From: Lytechinus variegatus
Taxonomy: Eukaryota > Echinodermata > Echinoidea > Temnopleuroida > Toxopneustidae
Assembly (NCBI RefSeq): GCF_018143015.1
Contig: NC_054751.1
Coordinates: 32,812,347-32,876,346, forward strand
Reading direction: 5' to 3'
Length of the DNA stretch: 64,000 bases
The notes under the pieces are model-generated. The model saw only the letters and a list, made by a program, of their open reading frames with translations. It was not told where the DNA came from and did not search any database. Both the position numbers and the translations under genes were made by a program. Of this stretch, positions 14,183 to 26,540 are shown piece by piece; the first letter of the stretch is position 1, and the number at the start of each line of letters is the position of its first letter.

Positions 14183-14735
14183 CCCGGAGGGGCCACTTAC
14201 ATTGACGAGTGGATACCATGCGCGACCAAAAAAACACGTAAAAAGGATGTCTTTTTCACGATAGGACACGTTACGTACGTAACGTGATAAGGGTGTCAAA
14301 AACACAAAAATAATGAAAAAAAAGGGTATCTATTTCGCTCGGAAAATTACGTGTTTAGGGTCGAATTTGCGGGGATGATAAAACAAAATTAAAATGTTTT
14401 ATAAAGGATGTCCTTTTTGCCCCAACACTTCGTGTTTAGAGTCCGATTTGCGCGAGGTGTAGAAGATGGGGTCGTACTAAACCAAATAAGGTAAAGCCGA
14501 CGACCGAAGGACCCGTAACAATAAAACATTCCTGTACTTGTTTAGGGGTTCATTTCAGGGAATATTTGCCAAGAGTATCGTTTTGTTTCCAATACTTGTT
14601 AAGGGTAGGGTTTCACACGCCAATACTTGTTAAGGGGTGCATTTTCAGAATATGGAAATTACGTGTTTAGGGTGCTTTTCGAGACCCCATGGTCGCGCAT
14701 GGTATCCACTTGTGAATGGAAGTGGCCCCCCCGGG
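14183..14735. mobile_element. CCCGGG-ended MITE, copy B
   Basis: 553 bp, with the same terminal inverted repeats as copies A and C (CCCGGAGGGGCCACTT at the left, AGTGGCCCCCCCGGG at the right). The exact 8-bp target duplication AATATGCC lies at 14175-14182 and 14736-14743. It sits in the PANK-PLPBP spacer about 340 bp upstream of the PLPBP start codon, so its insertion could affect promoter spacing. Confidence 0.88.
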
Positions 14736-15072
14736 AATATGCCTATAATCAAAATTCGTAAAAAATATTTAAACGAGTAATAAGGCCAGAGGAATTCCTA
14801 TGGTATGTTTAGCAAAATAGCAATAATTCTCAAGATGCCATATTATAAACAACGTGAATATGCACTTTAAAAAAAAAATCAAAAATAATCCTATTTGACT
14901 GTTGCCAAACTACAAAAATCCCCCTTTCTTTGAAATTTGATTTGCGAACCAAGGACGCCGTACATGAATGATTGTGTAATTCAGAATGTTGTGAAGTTCG
15001 AGAGAAGACGACAAAAAGTGTACTTTGAAATTTCTATTTTAAAATTAATGTTTTTTAAAAAGAAATTGTGGA

Positions 15073-18000
15073 ATGCAAAGGATCATAATGACTGCTGAAA
15101 ATAGTGTGGCCAAGGCACTGAGATCTGTAGGTGAAAGGATTCAAGCAGCCTCCGTGCAAAGAACCTCGGTAAGTTCGCCAGCACGACCGGTACCCTGTGC
15201 TATGCCATGCCACCGGCCTCCGCCTCCGCGGAACTGACGCCTTGTCTGATCCCTGGCCGTGGCCGGTTGCCGCTCTCAAGCTGTAGTGTATGCTCTAAAT
15301 TAGTGAGTTCACTTCAAGTTCAAGTTTGGGAACCCATGATAAACAGTGTTTACACTGGCGTAAAGATGGAGGGGGGGGGGCTCTTGCCACCCAATATTTT
15401 TTCACGACCAAGAAAAAGAGAGAGAGAGAGAGAAGGAAAGAAAAAGAAAGACAAAGAGAGAAGCACATGATGAAATGAATCCAGTAATACTATGAAGGGG
15501 GGTTGATATCAATTACTGAATATTATTATGGATTATGATCTGTCCTATCACAAAATTTGATTTTTATAATAAAAAGGTCAGAATCTTTGCTCGCTCACTC
15601 GCAACTTTTTATCAGTTTTACGTGATATACCATATGTAGCTCTAGCCCCCGCAAAATTATTTCACCACTGCCCATAAAAATTAAGTATAGTTTGTGAAAG
15701 AGCCCCTGGCTTTGCGGCGCTAATTCAGTTTTGCACCGGCCAACTTCGCGCAAATTTCCCCACCATAAATTGTTCGCAAAGACATTTACGAACAATGTCT
15801 GGTGCACCACTAGCACTAAGGATGTTTTTTTGTTTTCCCCTCTTCATTATTGTCTCACCTGCATAGCAGAGTGAGACTATAGGCGCCGCTTTTCCGACGG
15901 CGACGGCGGCGTCAACATCAAATCTTAACCTGAGGTTAAGTTTTTTAAATGACATCATAACTTAGAAAGTATATGGACCTAGCTCATGAAACTTGGCCAT
16001 AAGGTTAATCAAGTATTACTGAACATCCTATTAGAGTTTCATGTCACATGACCAAGGTCAAAGGTCATTTAGGGTCAATGAACTTAGACCATGTTGGGGG
16101 AATCAACATCAAAATCTTAACCTGAGGTTAAGTTTTTGAAATGTCATCATAACTTAGAAAATATATGGACCTAGTTCATTAAACTTGGACATAAGGTTAA
16201 TCAAGTATCACCAAACATCCTGCATGAGTTTCATTTAGGGTCAATGAACTTTGGCCGATTTGGGGGTATCTGTTGAATTACAATCAAAACTTTAAAAGTT
16301 TTTGGATCTGATTCATGAAACTTGGACATAATAGTAATCAAGTATCACTGAACATCCTGTGCAAGTTTCAGGTCACATGATCAAGGTCAAAGGTCATTTA
16401 GGGTGAATAAACTTTGGCCGAATGGGGGTATTTGTTGAATTACCATCATAACTTTGAAAGTATGTTGGTCTAGTTCATAAAACTTGGACATAAGAGTAAT
16501 CAAGTATCACTGAACATCCTGTGCGCATTTTAGGTCACATGACCAAGGTCAAAGGTCAATGAACTTTGGCCATAATGGGGTATCTGTTGAATTACCATTA
16601 TAACTTCGCAAGTTTATTGATCTGACTTTTGAAACTTGGACATAAGAGTAATAAAGTATCACTGAATATCCTGTGCAAGTTTCAGGTCACATGATCAAGG
16701 TCAAAGGTCATGTGAGGTCAATGAACTTTGGCCACATTGGGGGTATTTGTTGAATTACCATCCTATCTCTGTAAAGTGTATTGGTCTAGTTCATAAAATG
16801 TGGAAATAAGAGTAACCAAGTATCACTGAACATCTTGTGCGAGTTATAGTAGTTTTCAAAGTCAGCACTGCTGCTATGTTGAATCGCGTGATGCAGGTGA
16901 GACGGCCAGAGGCATTCCACTTGTTATATAAGGTAATCACATTTTAAAGACAATATCAGGGCCCCCATTGCATATACTGTAAGTTACCATTAGAGTAAAT
17001 TTGCCATCCAATGGTAACTGATGTGGTCACAATGCTCGTCAGCCAATCAGAAACAAGGATTTCAGCGAAGTTTCTGTTGGATAGCAAAGTTATGATATAA
17101 TAGAAACTTTTATGCAACAAGGCCCAGTAATGGTGCAACAAGGTCCAGATCTTGTTTTGTAAATGTCTATTTTTCTTGCTGATTACATATCATTTGTCTT
17201 CTATATGATGAAAAAGATTTGCAAGATGGTGCATATTAGTGCTGCAAGTCAGGCGGCATGTTCGGGTTCGGTTCGGTTCGGCAGGGTTCGGCAATTTTTT
17301 TCCGAACTTTGGTTCGGTTCGGGGTTCGGCAATAAATGCCAAATTATATTTAACATATAAAAAAATAAAGATCGCCGACCCACAAACAAGTGATCTCCAG
17401 CATGATCTGACATATTTATAATAAATTTTGTTTCTAAAAAGAATAGTTATGAAAATTGTTGAACTTTCTTTTGTTTCAATCTTTAAACAAAAAATAAGTC
17501 ATTTCTACTTTCTTTTTTAAAATGAAAATTAAAAAAAAAGAAAAATATTCATAATGAGAGAATCAGGACAGAAACAGAATTACAAAGATCAGAATATTTT
17601 TTTCATGATTATTTCAAGTAGCTATGATCATGATCGATTACGATTAGGCCTGGGAGTAAACATCGATTGATCGAATGGTTCGATTGGCATGCCGCCAATC
17701 ACCAATCGAAAACAAAAATTAAAAAAATTTACACTAATCGAAAGTTCGGTAGATCCTGATTATGACATTGGGATAACTCGAATACCCAAGTAATAATAAC
17801 AAAAACAAGAAAACAACGATGACAACGGTTTTTGAATACTTCATACAGGTTTAAAAATTATGTTACCGAGGTAATTTTTCAAAAATTATCAATGATTGTA
17901 TCACATTCACAGTTACACACCAACATGAAAGCGCTCCGAAAATTTTAATCCCACCCGACCTTGCCGTCGATACACAAAATAAGTCATTGTCTGCGTGCAC

Positions 18001-21000
18001 AAAACAATAAGTAAACACACAACCAGCTCACTTGAGCTGATTGGACCTTCGGATAGCCAATGAAACTTTGGGAAACAAAGAAGAAGGCACGTGGTTCCCT
18101 TATCAGGAAAGGTCATGACTTCAGAAATGAATTGACCCCTCCCCCATCTGTGTGTGTGTGTGTGTGTGAGGGACAGAGAGAGAGAAAGATAGGGTGGGAG
18201 CCGGACAATTCCTTTCATGTTTCAAAACAATGCAACCTTTTTATATCCCCCTCACACAATGAAAACGACATTCCAACATGCGCCCGTCTTCCCCAGTACT
18301 TTCTCGACTAGTCTCCAAAAATAGACCCAGTTATACATGTAGGTTCAAATGATAAAAAATCGTAATTTTGAAGGTATTTCAAATGAAATATTTTGCAAAA
18401 TATATTTTTTTTAAATACATGTGTAGCATCGTGGACAGTGCCACAAGTGGGGGCGGAGACATGGTGTGGGCAAGGGATGAAATTTTTCAAGTGAAATGCT
18501 CGACCTGGGGTCAATCTCAAAGAATAATGAATGAGTTGTTTACGTCTTTGGGCTGATCTGGGCTGATTCATTCATATGAAGGGGTGTGGCACTTGGAGGG
18601 ATGTATGCATGATGCCAGAGTAACAGCATTGATTTAGGAAAGATTATCATTGGAACAATATACTGAAAGATTTAATCTCATTTCATGTAGTTTCTTTTGA
18701 TATAAAAATCATGGAAAAGGGGGAAAAGGGCCTACTTTCATTTATGCTAAACATGTGACTTTGATGGAGATTTCTTCATGGGGGGGGGGTCACCATAAAT
18801 TAGGTCACCTATTGTGACTTAAAAGACGTGATTCCCCAACGAACAATCGAATCATTCGATTATTTTTTCAGGAAATAATCGAATGGTGAAAATGACAATC
18901 GTCCCAGGCCTAATTACGATGTCATTGCCAACGCAGCTTCTCAAATTGGAAAGTGTTGATCGGGAATGTCGAAACAGTAGACATACAACCTCCACTCAAC
19001 TGTTATTATACCGGTAAAATTCACATTCCAAAGAATATGAGTGTTTTAGAAAGTCCCTATTTTCAAAAGTGGTGAAATCTGGTCAATGAATTACTTTAAA
19101 AAGATAAAATATCAGTCCATTCTTTGTCCAGAAAGATCGACGCTACGTGACTTCAAACATATTTCCAACACGAAAATGAGTACATGGGACTACACTGTAT
19201 TTTAGTGTTGTGAAATCACCCGGCGTTGATCGTCAGAACTAAGACGGAACTGATAATTTATCATTTCATTTTCAGTAATTGACCAGATTAAACCACTTTT
19301 AAGAAAATATTGACAATGGAAAAACGTTTCAAGTTCGGAATACGAATTTTACCTGTATAATAGCAACCGAGAGCAGGTTGTTTGGACTTCCTGTTTCAAC
19401 TTTCCTTACCAACCATTTCCGGAACATCGATCAGGGAACATGCGTTGATTTGGTTTGAATTTTTATATTTTCTGTTTTTTCACCCTCATTCCTTCATCTC
19501 TTATTTATTTACCTTTTATATTAATATGGAAATTTCAGAAGGTGGAATATATACTTTACCATTACTTTGTCAGTCACAAGGAATTAATTTGTCTTGTCTT
19601 TTTCTTTTTTTTAAATACAAAACAATTAAATGTACGTCCGATTACAGCAATACGTAATTCAACTACACTTTTTAACTGAGTTAAGCTTAAAATGTCCCCA
19701 CATTTTATAAGGAAAAAAAATATATTCATGTTTATAAAAAAAATTGAAAATGATAAAAATTTAATCAAACACGAGACCGAAACTGTCATACTTTGTCATT
19801 TACGAGGAATGAATTTATGTCTGGTTCTTTTTCTGTATTAAATACAAAATGATTAGGTCCGATTACGATCACGATCGATTATGGCAATACGTAATTACAC
19901 CACACTTTTATACCGAGTTAAGCTTCAAAATGTCCCCTCATTTTATCAAGAAAAATATTTATGTTAATAAAATATTCTTAAGTTGATAACAGTTCAATCA
20001 AAGACGTGATGGGAGCTATCATAGTGGATTTAAAAAATATATTGAGTGGAATTCTCTTTGTGCACAATCACTAACCAATATTTTTTTGTTTAATTTTATA
20101 GTTAAATCTAGTATGTAGTCATCGCACTTACGCATTGCATGTTAACATTTTTTTTTACCGAACTTCCGAACCAGGCCTTTGTGTTCGGTTCGGTCCGGTT
20201 CGGAAGTGCCAAGTTCGGCGAACTTCCGTTCGGTTCGGCGGTTCGGTTGCAGCACTAGTGCATATGCACAAACATCAGATGAAATGGAAGTCTGATCATA
20301 ACTGATAATGTGTTTTGTTTTGTTTCTACCCAAATCATTTTGGAGAACTTGGAACAGGCAATATGCTCCGTTTATTTGGAAAAATTTAGTTTAAAAATAA
20401 CTCGTGTCATAAACAAGAGGTTGGTAAACAAGTCACTTGTGAGTAGCTCTCCATGCTTGTATGTCTTGTAGAATAATTTCCATAAATCAAAATTTCTCAC
20501 AAATATGCGGTGATCTACCTGTTAATAATTATGGCTTCATTACTTCTTGATCACTGGATGTTTTCTTACGAAAACCAACACTGAGCAATTCAAACAATCA
20601 TGTAAATTTCCCATTTCTCAGACATTGATTGTCAAATGTGGCTGTAATAACTGTCCCCTTTCTAAAAAAACTTTCTACATTTATGATTTTTCTTTTCTCC
20701 TTCCAGACCATACCCAGTGTGGAACCAAGACTAGTAGCAGTGAGTAAAACCAAACCAGTATCTATGATCCTTGAGGCTTATCAGACAGGACAGCGCAACT
20801 TTGGTGAAAACTATGTAAGGACTAACTTCCTTTGAAAAATACAAATAATCAAATAATTAGAATTTACTTTCTTGTCATTTTGGAAAATGTTGAAGACTAG
20901 TAAGTGAAAAAAGTACACAAAGATTGAGAGCTATTTAGCCCCTTTTGAATTACTATTTGTTTAAACAATATTGGTTCAGTTGATGTAAGATGTCATTTTG

Positions 21001-24000
21001 AATAAATAGTGGCAGGAATAATGGCCCCAATACAGATGTAACAGGTAGCTGTTTCAGCCTTTTTTGTAGATGAATTTTATTTTATTTTCTTTGCATTCAG
21101 GTACAAGAGCTAGTTGACAAATCTCATGATGCCACAATAAGAGAACAGTGTACAGATATCAGGTGGCATTATATTGGTCATCTTCAGAGTAATAAGGTCA
21201 AGAAACTTCTCAGTGAGTATCAGATTTTCTATTGAATGAGGATGAATTCTTTTGGATCAAGTTAGTTTAGTTTGTATGAAAACAGAAAAATTAATTATAT
21301 TGAAAAGTTATTAGGGGGTTCTACAACTGTGAAATAACACATGTTAGTCACATTGCCAATGAGAGGATGCCCACATTATTAGTGATCTCAACATCCAAAT
21401 TCCCATAACTTGCTTATTATTTGTAAAAAAAAATTCCCCAAACTGTCACTGAATTGTTTGATTTTTCTGTTTTCACTCGAGCTAACTTGTACCAAGAGTT
21501 TCATTCTCCTTTAAGATCCCAATGCATATAAACCTACTATTTAAATTTTAACTTCAATTGATTGAAACATAACTGATATGACATGCTACCTTGCTAGGTT
21601 GTTTTTTCTTCTTATTTTGGTACAATGCTTTTAAAACCACAATTCAATTGTTTATCTATTTTCTTATGTAGGCTCTCCTAATCTGTACATGGTGGAGACT
21701 GTTGATTCCAGGAAGTTAGCATCAGAGCTTGAGAAACATTGGAGCAAAGAGACAGACAGAGGAACTCTCAGGGTCTTTGTGCAAGTCAACACAAGTGGAG
21801 AAGCAAGTAGGAAATTTATATTAGTTTATTTTTTTCTTTTCTTCATGATTATTCAATTAATGGCACGTAATGCCTGAGCGATAGACTGTAAATTCCTGGA
21901 AATATTTATGTAAATGTATGTACATTTGGACATGCTGAAAACTCCAAACTCGGTTGTTTATGATCAGTCTTATGACTGATAAGTGAAATAAAAGGCAAAA
22001 TATGTTTTTATGACTCTAAAGTCATTAAAAGAACTTGGTTGTACCTGTTTAATTCTGGCTCACCGCCTGTATTCTCGAAAGAGGTTTCAATTGTACCATG
22101 GTATAAAACCATGGACTATGCAGATTTGTGTACACATTCACGCTTATTTCATTGTTTACACTTGGGAAAATCCAATGATAAATGCATGCTTTTGGCAAAG
22201 GAGGCCTAATTAAAGTGTGATAATACCAGATACTTGCATGTAGTCTTTGGTTTTGTACCATTGTACAATCGAAATACTGTGCATTGTATCTGTATCAACT
22301 GTATAGTGTTCAGTTCTATATTGGTATCATGTGTTATTATCATGAAACATTTGAAAGAATTGAAATTTACTATTTCCATTTCCAGATAAGAGTGGTGTGT
22401 CACCTGAAGAGTGTAGTGGAGTAGTAAGACATCTCTTTGATAACTGTCCTAGCTTAGAGTTTGCTGGTCTCATGACAATCGGATCATTTGATCACAGCCT
22501 TGACGATGGTCCTAATCCTGATTTTCAGGTATGTACAATTACTCAAAAATACATTTTCAATCAGTAGTTTACCTTGCCCCATCAAGTCCACTGATAGAAA
22601 TGTTTGATTATGACCAGGAAAAGACATTATGGGATTTCAAGTTTGGTGTTGGTGTTAAAAGCACAATTTAGATTGCTTTCTTTAGCTAACATTGAATATG
22701 AGTTTACAAAATGATCCAAATAATTTTGATGCCCTGCTCATGTAATAATTTAGTCAAAACCAAACTAAACCATTTATTAATTTTAATTGACATACATCTA
22801 TGTAACAAATATATCTCACAGATGCATTAGTTGCTGTTGCATTCTGTCTGTCTTTCCATATTTCTTGTAATTGTTCTCAGGATAGCTTTAAAGCATTTGA
22901 TGGATCAACTTCAAACTTGGCACATGTAGTTTTATTGGGGTGACAATGGCCTGATCATATTTGAGGGTCACAGAGTCAAATGTCATTTCTGTCCATCACT
23001 AATATGGTTCCTTCATTTAATAACTTTTCAAAATAAAATTTTTAACTATGCATTTGCAGATCAGATTTTAAAAGTATTTGATGGTTTAGAAATTTAATAT
23101 GTAAAATATTATAGCTCTGTCTATAGTGGAGGCATAAATGTTGACTTACTACATTGAGTAAAAGATGCATCTATCTTTACACTTTGTATTTTGTATTGTT
23201 TTATGACAGTGTCTAATCAGATGTAGAGAAGATGTATGTAAGGAATGCAGTCTGGATATTGACAAGGTAGAGCTTAGTATGGGCATGTCACATGACTTTG
23301 AACATGCAGTGAGTATTCCTCTTTCAGTGATAAAAAGTTATCATTGTATAGCAATTTGATGTGGTGATAATCATAATAATCTGCAATTTTCTTGACATGC
23401 AATTTTCAGTAATAGTTGGCACATATGCTGCTTAAGCAGGTCTTCAGGCCCAAAGTGCTTATAAATTGTTCATGGGTTCAATTCAAAATGTAATTTGGCA
23501 TGAATAAAACTAAGAAAAAAAGAAAACTAAAGAAAGTCTTTAAATCCTAATACTCCTTTTTTGAACTGTCTTTATTTCAAACTTAAAATGTTTTAGAATA
23601 AAAAAAAATTGTCTCGATTCGAAATATTGAAAAAAAGTTATTTTGGGTCCCCCTTTTTTCTGTTGAGAACTGAAGAATATACATTTTCTAATTCCTGGCT
23701 ACAAACTATTTAAATGTAGACATTTATTTGTATGTATGGTTTAGCTCCTTCAGGAACTCGACTGCATGGTAATTACACAGGATTTTGAGAATTCATGTTG
23801 TGTAGGTGTGCTTCACAGATGTATCCAGATGTAAGCATGAATATCAAATTATGAAAGTGAGCAGCAAGTATAATGACCCAGTTCTAATGAATTTAAAAAA
23901 TAATTAATATGACGTTTACTCTCCATTTGTGTTACAGATATCTGTAGGGAGTACAAACGTCAGGGTTGGAAGTACTATATTTGGAGCTAGAGAGAAAGCT

Positions 24001-24048
24001 AAAAGTAAAAGTGAACCACCTGTGAAGAACAAGGAGGAACCAGCGTAA
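15073..24048 (+). CDS. PLPBP: Pyridoxal phosphate homeostasis protein (YggS/PROSC family)
   Basis: Binds pyridoxal 5'-phosphate through a Schiff-base lysine and buffers or delivers the cofactor; no enzymatic activity is known for the family. Seven exons join in frame: 15073-15168, 20707-20814, 21101-21212, 21672-21806, 22386-22528, 23210-23308 and 23938-24048, giving 267 residues against 275 in human. The PLP lysine is Lys46 in LVAVSKTKP. Other family blocks are [56 protein letters not shown] and the phosphate-binding [13 protein letters not shown] (residues about 235-247). The start at 15073 ([10 protein letters not shown]) matches the length of the human leader MWRAGSMSAE; an in-frame second ATG lies at 15088. 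The C-terminal tail is lysine- and glutamate-rich and variable. Intron 1 is 5.5 kb and holds two transposon systems. Confidence 0.97.
15852..16903. repeat. Tandem-unit repeat with inverted ends and DR1 motifs, PLPBP intron 1
   Basis: About six diverged units of roughly 140-190 bp, each with a core like ACTTGGACATAAGAGTAATC, CACTGAACATCCTGTGC and TTTGGCC...GGGGGTAT. The block is bounded by inverted GTCTCACCTGCAT (15852) and ATGCAGGTGAGAC (16903). Four units contain a perfect AGGTCA-A-AGGTCA (16055, 16384, 16546, 16698). No protein is encoded. It looks like a dispersed composite repeat; the family name is unknown to me. Confidence 0.7.
16959..17125. repeat. Degenerate GGCC/TTGCATAAAA-type hairpin
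   Basis: Starts with GGGCCCCCATTGCATATACT and ends with ACTTTTATGCAACAAGGCCC. The inner arms pair only partly, and the loop contains GCCAATCAGAAACAAGGATT, similar to the loops at 8485 and 49100. It is probably an older copy of the same hairpin group. Confidence 0.45.
17237..20257. mobile_element. hAT-like element (outer), PLPBP intron 1
   Basis: The terminal inverted repeat TAGTGCTGCAA (17237) pairs with TTGCAGCACTA (ending 20257), flanked by an exact 8-bp duplication GTGCATAT (17229-17236 and 20258-20265). Both features are typical of hAT transposons. Subterminal regions are arrays of TTCGG/CCGAA words on both sides. The inside includes a roughly 230-bp internal duplication (near 19610-19720 and 19845-19960) and a second, nested hAT-like element at 17645-18912. 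No transposase frame survives, so it is non-autonomous. Confidence 0.82.
17645..18912. mobile_element. hAT-like element nested in the 17237 element
   Basis: The ends TAGGCCTGGGA and TCCCAGGCCTA form an inverted repeat, with an exact 8-bp duplication ATTACGAT at 17637-17644 and 18913-18920. It is 1268 bp long and contains a GT microsatellite (about 18149-18168) and no transposase. The region 17970-18912 recurs at 40096-41060, nested in another hAT-like element inside HSPA9. The insertion postdates the outer element. Confidence 0.85.
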
Positions 24049-24328
24049 AGCTCTGTTTGAATCAGTGAACTGAATTTAATAGTACTCCACCATGAATATA
24101 TCAGTTGGACTAACTTAGACTGATATAACTCGGTCTTCTATGAAGTCTATGTTAACTGCTTTATTATATTTGCAATATGAATGTAACAATGAATAACAAT
24201 CATGACAATAGGATGATATGAAACATGTACTGCTTGTTCAATAATAAGTTGATTTGTGACATTAAAGGGAATACTCACAAAGGTTGAGGTACATTGCTTT
24301 TGGAAAATTCTTGAATTATGTAAACTTT

Positions 24329-24334
24329 AATAAA
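24329..24334 (+). terminator. Candidate poly(A) signal of PLPBP
   Basis: AATAAA lies 281 bp after the PLPBP stop codon, the first canonical hexamer downstream, implying a 3'UTR of about 300 nt. Later hexamers exist (for example near 29996), so a longer 3'UTR cannot be excluded. Confidence 0.5.
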
Positions 24335-26249
24335 ATGTATTCATTGTAAGGTTTCTGAGCAGTATTTCTAATCTTAAATGAAGATGGTTGATAAATTTCA
24401 CAGAGGTTTGAACACTCAATAACCAGCAAATATAAGAGTGAGGATGTCCCAGGCAACAATATTACATGTAGGTAGTCTTGGGTTTAGGCTGTACAAGATT
24501 TTCATTTTGTCTACCTGTATTTGGACAGCCATCTTGAAATTGCCCGAGACATCTTGTAGCATATGTTGTGGAGATAAATTACACATTATATTTGTCTGCC
24601 TGTCAACTTAAGTGTGCTGAACCCAGGGGTCTTGGTGAAATAAAAAGATACATTTTAATCCATATTTGTTCCAATTTATCCCCACATTTTTTATTTCAAT
24701 TGTAAATGTGAGAAGATTCTGTTAATGGGGGGGTGGGGGATTACATTAGATTTGTGTTGACCATGTACTTGCCAGCATATTCGAAGAGAATAGAATATAA
24801 GTGCTCATGTAATTCAGGCAAATCCGTAAAGTAATCAACCTTTTGTCGGTCCAACTCCAGGGTTCCCAGCCAATCAGGGGAAATTATTTTACTTTTACCA
24901 GTTAGGGATAAATCAGGGAATTTAATTTTAAAAAAATACCTCAAATCAGAGAAAAACAGACTCTTATATTTTGTTGCTTATCGAAACAACATCTATTGAA
25001 TGACTGGTTATGGTGGTACTAGTTAATTATACATTGTTGTTTTTATGTTGAAAATACATGTAATTAACTGCAACAACCTAGAAAACATGCGAAAATGGGA
25101 ATGGGTTTAAATGATTTTCAGGGAATTTTTAAACTTTATCGGGGGAAAATCAGGGAATTTTGTGTCCGTAAAAACTGGGAAACCTGAAGTCCCAGTTTCT
25201 GCTAACCCTACTTCACTTCATTCATGAACTACTCAAGCTATGATAATTTCAGAGCAGTATTGAATATCTCATAAGAACTAGAAAACAGACATATTATTTC
25301 AGGAGGGTCTTACATATACAGGGTTGCATGTCATTAACCTTTCACAATTTGTAGATTTGAGTTGGTCAACATGGTACATGTGTTACCACTCAATTACATT
25401 GCTGTGACCTTAAATTTTGTTTTTTTCAATAATTTGTTATCAAGATATTTAAATTCAAAAGTACTTAACTTAACCTACTCACAGTGCTATCATCTTTCAG
25501 ATATTATTTTTTAATTGGGGACACTTTTTTTTTTTTAATTTTCAAACTGTTGATGAATATATTTATAATTAGGGTTGTTCTGTTGCATGATCATTCTATC
25601 TTTTTTCTTTTTGACCCCCACCCCCTTTCAGATCTCGGCCGCAAAATGTCTGATCAACGTTAAATATTCCTCAGATGTTAAGACACCTGTTAAGGGTGCC
25701 ACTGTTAATTTTTTTTTTTTGCAGATGAAATCGTTTTTGTATTTCATAATAGTGGATTATGGAAAAAAGATTGGTGTTATACCAAATATTTTGCAAAAAA
25801 TTGGTGAAAAGCACCGTGTACAAAAAAATGTTCAAACATATTCTTTTATTACTAATTGTTGTGTTAATTCCATATGTATTCAATTGTTTTAATGATTGTG
25901 TTCCAGAATCTAATTTTGATTCATTTGAAATTAGGAAGTATGGTTCAAATGGCTTAGAATGTGAAATTAATAGTGTTCTGTGCAATTTATGAAATCAGTA
26001 TTTCCAATTCATTTGTACAGAAGTTCCTGAAAAGTGCATTTTTTTAGCTTACAAGCAATTACAGAATCACTAGTGACCCTGTAATCTGGGAAACGAGAGA
26101 TACAAACGTTTTTATTAATTATTAAAGTAGGTCCCAACTTGTTTAGAATAATGTATAGCATTCATGAGGTGCTGTTGCCTATTCAATGGCGCAATACATG
26201 TATATATTTCCTCAGCTATAAGCTCCAGTTGCTAAAAACGCTTGGTGCA

Positions 26250-26540
26250 TGATAATATTAATGAAAGTTTTTGTAAAGCGCATAACACATTATGAGTAAC
26301 GTCTCTATGCGCTTTCAAAGGATTTGGATATTATTACCCCGGCTGTAGCTCAAGCAGCTTTCATGTGCTCGGCATTTCAAGGAATGAAATCCTGCCAGGT
26401 ACCCATTCACCTCACATGGGTGAGTGCAGCACAATGTAGGTAAATTTCTTGCTAAAGGAAAACATGCCATGGCTGGGATTTGAACCCATGTCCCTGTGAT
26501 TAAAAGACAGAGTAGTAACCACTAGACCATGCACCCCACC
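26250..26540 (-). mobile_element. tRNA-derived SINE
   Basis: Reading the minus strand from 26540, the head is tRNA-like: a Pol III A box TGGTCTAGTGG (26519-26529) and B box GGTTCAAATCC (26476-26486) are 32 bp apart, with TCTTTTAATC where an anticodon loop would be. A SINE body follows, containing CTCACCCATGTGAGG and GCGCATAGAGACG, with a tail near 26250. The head is not followed by a functional tRNA 3' half, so it is not a tRNA gene. The internal promoter boxes look intact. Confidence 0.72.

Noticed and set aside
25631-25720. Exon-like sequence after a pyrimidine tract (CCCCCTTTCAG/ATCTCGG)
   Set aside because: No donor, no homology, and the frame closes after a few codons.
26476-26529. tRNA gene
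   Set aside because: The A and B boxes are good, but the 3' half does not fold as a tRNA and a SINE body follows. Called as a SINE instead.
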